A DNA stretch of 64,000 nucleotides from Doris montereyensis (Eukaryota > Mollusca > Gastropoda > Nudibranchia > Dorididae): positions 186,001 through 250,000 of the forward strand of contig JAXRKP010000261.1 of the NCBI GenBank assembly GCA_037039925.1. Reading direction: 5' to 3'. Numbering within the stretch: the stretch's first letter is position 1; each line of letters opens with the position of its first letter. The translations under genes were made by a program, and so were the position numbers. Positions 59,766 through 64,000 of this stretch are shown piece after piece. The notes beneath the pieces are model-generated. The model was not told the origin of the DNA and ran no database searches. It saw only the letters and a program-made list of their open reading frames with translations.

Positions 59766-60154
59766 TCCTTCAGGACTAGCTGTTGATCCTCCATTGCAAG
59801 GATACCTGGCAGTGTTGACAGGTGAAAAAAGATTTAAGACATTCTGGCGAATATTTGCATGCCCACGTCAAGATGTGAACAGTAACTTTTTGCATTGAGA
59901 GGCATACACCATATCTCAGTACCACCTGCTATTTCAAGCCCTAATAGAGTTAGAACTGCTCTGCTCAATCGTGAGACCTGGCTCCTAACTGGGTATATGA
60001 GCATGCAATAATTTTTCCTTTTCGGGTTGGTTTGTTTGTTTGATTCATTACACTTTACCCTGTCCACTATATGTGATGATCTCAGGTAGAATTAAGAGGA
60101 AGCAGCAATATGAAAGATATGTTGAAGAGTAAAATAAAAGGGAAGAAGTAGTAC

Positions 60155-60286
60155 CTGCCAGCAGGGCCCACCAGCCACCCACACTTTTTTTCAGGTAGAA
60201 ACTACAACTCTGGTCCAAGCACACATGTCCAGACATCAGATGCTGTCGCAAATAGTCGGAGAATTCAAAGGCCACGTGTGTCTGTG
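60155..60286 (-). CDS. Candidate internal exon (132 bp, phase 1-1), unknown gene
   Basis: On the minus strand TTTCTTTATCATGCAG precedes the segment and GTACTACTT follows. Between them one frame is open, reading QTHVAFEFSDYLRQHLMSGH, then VCLDQSCSFYLKK and SVGGWWALLAG. Its length is a multiple of three and it starts and ends in the same phase, so it could be skipped or shuffled without a frameshift. Composition is protein-like with two Cys and a GWWALLAG hydrophobic end. I do not recognise the family, and no neighbouring exon is identified. The donor (GTACTA) is weaker than consensus. Confidence 0.42.
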
Positions 60287-60915
60287 CTGCATGATAAAGA
60301 AATGTAGTCAGATCGCCAGGTTACAATTATGGACATAATTTTTTAAAAGTTGTGACAAAACACTGCATAAGAAATTATGGTAGACCAACCAAATTGAAAA
60401 TAATGTGGTGTTTTATTAAAGTTTATTCTCCTCATTCAAACAAAAGCTGGCTTCAAAAATTGAAAAATAATAATATAGGAAAAACAACATCCTTACTACA
60501 ATGGTCCGTTCTAGTGACTCTTAACATTCAAACAGAATTCCGAATTTCTAGTAATTTCTTTGTTGTTTTCATTTCCTTGCAAGTTGTTTATCTGTTGTGG
60601 TGTCTTTTTGTTATTGTTTGTTTGTTTTGGTTGGGGTTTTCTTTTTGAGGTTCCTGGTATGAATTCTGTAATGTGGCAGATGTAGTCAATGAGCATGAAG
60701 GGATAACGACAAACTGCAGAGTAGAATAATCATACAGATGACAGTCTCACATGACATAAATGTTGGAGCAATGGCCAGATGTTAACTGTTAAATGTGTTG
60801 ACAGCTTTCACATCTCTGAAGGATTCAGTCATCAAGCATTTTTTAAGGATGCATAAGTAATATGGGTTGAATTTTTTAAAAATTGTAATTATTTTAGGCC
60901 CAAATTTTCCACCAA

Positions 60916-61137
60916 TCAGAACGCTAGACTGCAACCAAAGCAAACCCTGCAAGGCACATGGCAGTCGGGCTTTTTACACTGACTACTTTTGCCGATTTTG
61001 AAATGAATTTTATAGCAAATGCTGTTTCCATCTATAGGTGGCTTTACCAGGTCCGTTTTGTTTGGGTTTTTTCTGGACATCTCTCGCACGTTTAATTTTG
61101 CACCGCATACACTCTTGATAGTACGGCAAATACCCAA
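60916..61137 (-). other. Cys-rich minus-strand open frame, possibly coding
   Basis: Reads MGICRTIKSVCGAKLN, SRKNPNKTDLVKPPIDGNS and SSQCKKPDCHVPCRVCFGCS. The C-K-K-P-x-C-x3-C-x2-C pattern resembles zinc-binding tails of some transposases, but I cannot place it. There are no clear splice sites. Confidence 0.25.
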
Positions 61138-61285
61138 ATTTCCAATTGAATCTCCGTAGAAACTTCAAGATGGACCTTGACATGTTCAACAGTATTGTAC
61201 GTGCAAAGGGACCCTACCAATGCATAACTGAAATCTTTTAAACTGATTCTTGTTTCTGATTACGTCCCTTCGTCTCTCCTCAGAG

Positions 61286-61602
<317 letters not shown>

Positions 61603-61677
61603 AGCAGCCCCACCATCTACCTAGGGTACAGTGGGCTAATCCCCTGCTTATCCATAACAACCTGATTCAAAGTAATA

Positions 61678-62615
61678 CAGTGCAATCCCCGATAACGACA
61701 TCGCTCGGGACCGAACAATCATGTCGTTATCGGGGGTGTCGTTATTCAGAATTTTTCAAAATGGCGGCGAAAGGGGGCGTTACGAGTGAGGCTAGTCAAT
61801 TGGGAAGATGTCGTGGGGCCCTGAAAAGGGCCGGTGTGTTGGGGGTGGGGTTGGTAGAGCCAGCAGATGGGTTTACTAGCTGGTTGTCACGGCCTTGGTA
61901 CCCTGAGAGATGGAGAAATAATCTCTTATGCCAGACTGCACCTTGGAGCTGTTAACCATGTATGCCACTTGCTCGTCCATCTCAAACAGCAAGCCAAATA
62001 ACCGGTCACCATCTTTGTGTTGCAGGGCGAAACGTTTTAGGGTTTGTAGTGCCGTGTGCGCATCACTGCCTGTCACAAGTGTGTCAGGTTCGTCGTCGTC
62101 TGCGTCATCATCGTCAGGTTGCTGCTCTTTTCTTTGATGCTGTCAATAATGGTATCAACAGATACCCCACCGTTCACTGCCAAGTCTTCGTCAATGTTGA
62201 CATACTCATCGGGACTAATGTCAATGTCGACTATTGGGCTCAACAGGGCAGTCAGCTCCTCAGTCGCCGCGTCAGTAATAGGAACATTTGAAGCACTTGC
62301 TGTAGCGTTGTCATTGGCCGAAAAAGAAGTGTTTTCATTGGCTAAGAACATGGGGTTTCACACGTTGTCATTGGCCGAAAAAGAAGTTTTTCCTTGCTAA
62401 GAATACGTCTCAATTTTGTCAATATTGATCAAATTTTCATGTCAAATGTAGTGTTTACGGCTAGACTTATGTCGTTATTGGGAGGTTTCACGTCGCTATT
62501 CGGAGGGTTATTTTACAAATGATATATAGCAACAACAAAAAACGGGACCAGGGATCCATGTCGCTATCGGGGGATTGTCGTTATTCGGAGATGTCGTTAT
62601 CGGGGGATTGCACTG
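61678..62615 (-). mobile_element. Tigger/pogo-type DNA transposon relic, 938 bp, TA target site
   Basis: Terminal inverted repeats CAGTGCAATCCCC-GATAACGACAT at both ends (right end read on the minus strand, with one extra C) lie between TA dinucleotides at 61676-61677 and 62616-62617. CAG-starting TIRs and TA duplications are typical of pogo/Tigger. Further GTCGTTAT/CGGGGG words recur inside both ends. The transposase is reduced to its C-terminal part, so the copy is internally deleted and non-autonomous. Confidence 0.85.
61876..62351 (-). pseudogene. Tigger-like transposase, C-terminal remnant
   Basis: Minus strand, two frames. 62351-62073 reads VDIDISPDEYVNIDEDLAVN and GGVSVDTIIDSIKEK, the acidic region after the DDE catalytic core. 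62076-61876 reads DAHTALQTLKRFALQHKDGD and SKVQSGIRDYFS, the terminal motif (usually TITDYF or TITDFF) of Tigger/pogo proteins. The DNA-binding CENP-B-type domain and all three catalytic acidic residues are missing. Confidence 0.8.
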
Positions 62616-62689
62616 TATATACAATGATATACCCGGCTTGACCTTTTGAAGACGACTCTGGAAAAGAACACAGACTGTGATTTTTGGAA

Positions 62690-63420
62690 CATGGAATGTT
62701 AGGGCAATTAATGGAAAGGAGTTAGAATTAGCTGAAGTATTGGAAAAGTTTCAAAAGTAGACATTTTGGTATTACAGAAGCAAGGAAAAAAGGACAAGGA
62801 ATAGAAAATGTAGGACTAAATCATACTTTAATCTTCTCAGAGTAGATATCAAAGATAGAGGTAGAGCAGGAGTAGGCCTCCTAATGCATAAAAGGCAAGA
62901 AATGCTACTAGAAAGTTGGAAATTTGTAAGTCCACGGCTATTAGAGGTAAATATTAAACCAAAAGGAAGAGAAATTCATTTATTGATAGCTTATGGACCA
63001 AATAAAGATGCCACCAAAGAAGAAAAAGATATCTTCGAAAATGATTTACAAATAGCTGCAAAGAATCTCAAACCCAAACAGAAATTAATTATTTTAGGAG
63101 GTTTAAACGCTAGAGTAGGCAACAATGTAGAAACATCAGGAGGAGTAATAGGTAAAGAAGGAGAGACAACAACTTTTCCAAATGGAGAGAGACTAATAGA
63201 TTTTTGCCTAAAGAATAACATGAAAATAGCTAAAACATTTTTCCTCATACAGATATCCACAAATATACAAGAGTAAACGAAGACAGATGTGAAAAGTCAA
63301 TCACATACTACATAATAGTTAGTAGCTCCTTTTTTACAGTACAATGAATGCTAGAGTAAGCAGAGGTGCTGCAATATTTAGTGATCATCACCTAGTGATA
63401 GCCACAATAAAATTATTAAC
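62690..63420 (+). pseudogene. LINE A copy 3 endonuclease (broken, catalytic change)
   Basis: Starts WNVRAINGKELELAEVLEKF and breaks at 62758. It resumes with GRAGVGLLMHKRQEMLLES, LLEVNIKPKGREIHLLIAYG and KLIILGGLNARVGNNVET, then TTFPNGERLIDFCLKNNMK and a frame-changed IFSDHHLVIATIKLL (63385) holding the SDH motif. The key motif reads GGLNAR where copy 1 has GDLNAR, so a catalytic Asp is replaced by Gly. The enzyme would be dead even without the frameshifts. Confidence 0.85.
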
Positions 63421-64000
63421 TGAAGAAAACAAACAGAAAAGGAAAGAGAAGAAAGCTAATAAACTCAAAATAGAAGAACTAAATAAACCAATAGTAAAAT
63501 AGATATATCAGTCCAGAATAAAAAGATCTATCAGTGAAAGGCAGATGGATCTGAAGGAAAACTCAATAGAAGAAAAGTGGCAAATATATCAAGAAACACT
63601 CCTCAGTTGTACTGAAGAGGTCTGTGGTAGGAAACAAATTAAAGGAGATAGGAAAAGAACAGCATGGTAGAACGAGAATGTCAAGACTAAGATCAAAGAA
63701 AAGAAGGATGCCTGGAAAAAATACTTGCAAAGAAAGAGATCAGAGGATAGGATAGATTACGTGAGTAAAAGAACTATCACCAAAGAGGAAGTCAGGAAAG
63801 CAAAACAGGAACAACGGGAAGAGTTTGGACAAAGACTTCAAGAAAGCTATCAAGGAAATCAAAAGCTGTTCTGAGGAGCAATGAAGAGCATGAGAAAGAC
63901 CAAAGCATGCCCAATACAACAAATTAAGAACCAAAGGAGAAATAATGAAAGGAGACAGCGAAATCATGGAAACGTGGAGAAAGTATTTTCAACAATGACA

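Larger units (their letters stand above)
56220..59790 (+). mobile_element. Non-LTR retrotransposon, RTE-like, family C (related to B), decayed
   Basis: The leader contains AGGAGTGAATCTCCAAA and a CGTTACAGAAACGC box corresponding to 10793 and 10878 of family B. An endonuclease (56895-57655), linker, reverse transcriptase (58160-59040) and tail (59100-59765) follow. The tail has RRKWGWLGHS and GRGRPKTKWRRS motifs. Nearly full length (about 3.5 kb). About 230 bp of foreign, AGATCT-rich sequence (56660-56890) sits between leader and endonuclease. Many stops and frameshifts are present, so it is inactive. Confidence 0.86.
61599..64000 (+). mobile_element. LINE family A copy 3, with nested insertion, cut by window edge
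   Basis: The leader GGTAGCAGCCCCACCATCTA and CTAGGGTACAGTGGGCTAAT matches 4150-4180. After a nested 938-bp DNA transposon the leader resumes (ACCCGGCTTGACCTTTTGAA). The endonuclease and linker then follow to 64000, where the RT would start (GAAAGTATTTTCAACAA corresponds to 5501). It is close to copy 1 by eye through 5040-5520. Frames are interrupted near 62755, 63240 and 63500, at a TAG in the WWNEN motif (63668) and at a TGA (63872). Confidence 0.87.

Overview
This window is repeat-choked eukaryotic DNA, most likely from a lophotrochozoan and best guessed as a gastropod mollusc. The guess rests on the transposon mix (RTE-like LINEs, tRNA-derived SINEs, Gypsy, piggyBac, Harbinger and Tigger relics), on the AGATCT/TCTAGA-rich AT-rich stretches, and on very long GA/CT and ATT microsatellites. 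No bacterial operon, rRNA, intact tRNA or CRISPR array is visible. Most long open frames here are simple-repeat translations.

Layout. 1-3900 is AT-rich non-coding DNA with a GA tract and a 663-bp foldback element. 3931-7015 is a decayed RTE-like LINE (family A), cut at its 3' end by a SINE. 7318-10655 holds two minisatellites and microsatellites. 10656-14025 is a second RTE-like LINE (family B). 14026-20800 is mostly unrecognised DNA, a 52-bp minisatellite and GA, TTC and CCT tracts. 20940-22290 is the 5' part of a Gypsy-type element (LTR end, primer site, gag), which ends in a 36-bp minisatellite. 23897-26424 is a piggyBac relic at a TTAA inside a 42-bp satellite. 26738-32546 holds a LINE scrap, a minisatellite, a Harbinger transposase fragment and a decayed Gypsy pol.

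Host genes. 35018-35533 is the first coding exon of an SLC7 amino-acid transporter light chain, with one frameshift. Three or four phase-compatible candidate exons (36368-36426, 41241-41361, 44181-44535, 47945-48009) can be read as the 3' part of a gene for a small, probably GPI-anchored protein that I do not recognise. A candidate minus-strand exon lies at 60155-60286 and a weaker plus-strand one at 15701-15788.

37388-52880 is dominated by minisatellites and microsatellites, one of which seems to have grown inside a LINE. 56220-59790 is a third LINE, related to family B. 61599-64000 is another family A copy whose 5' region carries a nested 938-bp Tigger-like element; it runs off the window edge.

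The transposons do not act together as one system. What stands out is nesting, and tandem arrays that abut or replace parts of transposons. All assignments were made by eye from motifs; no search was run.
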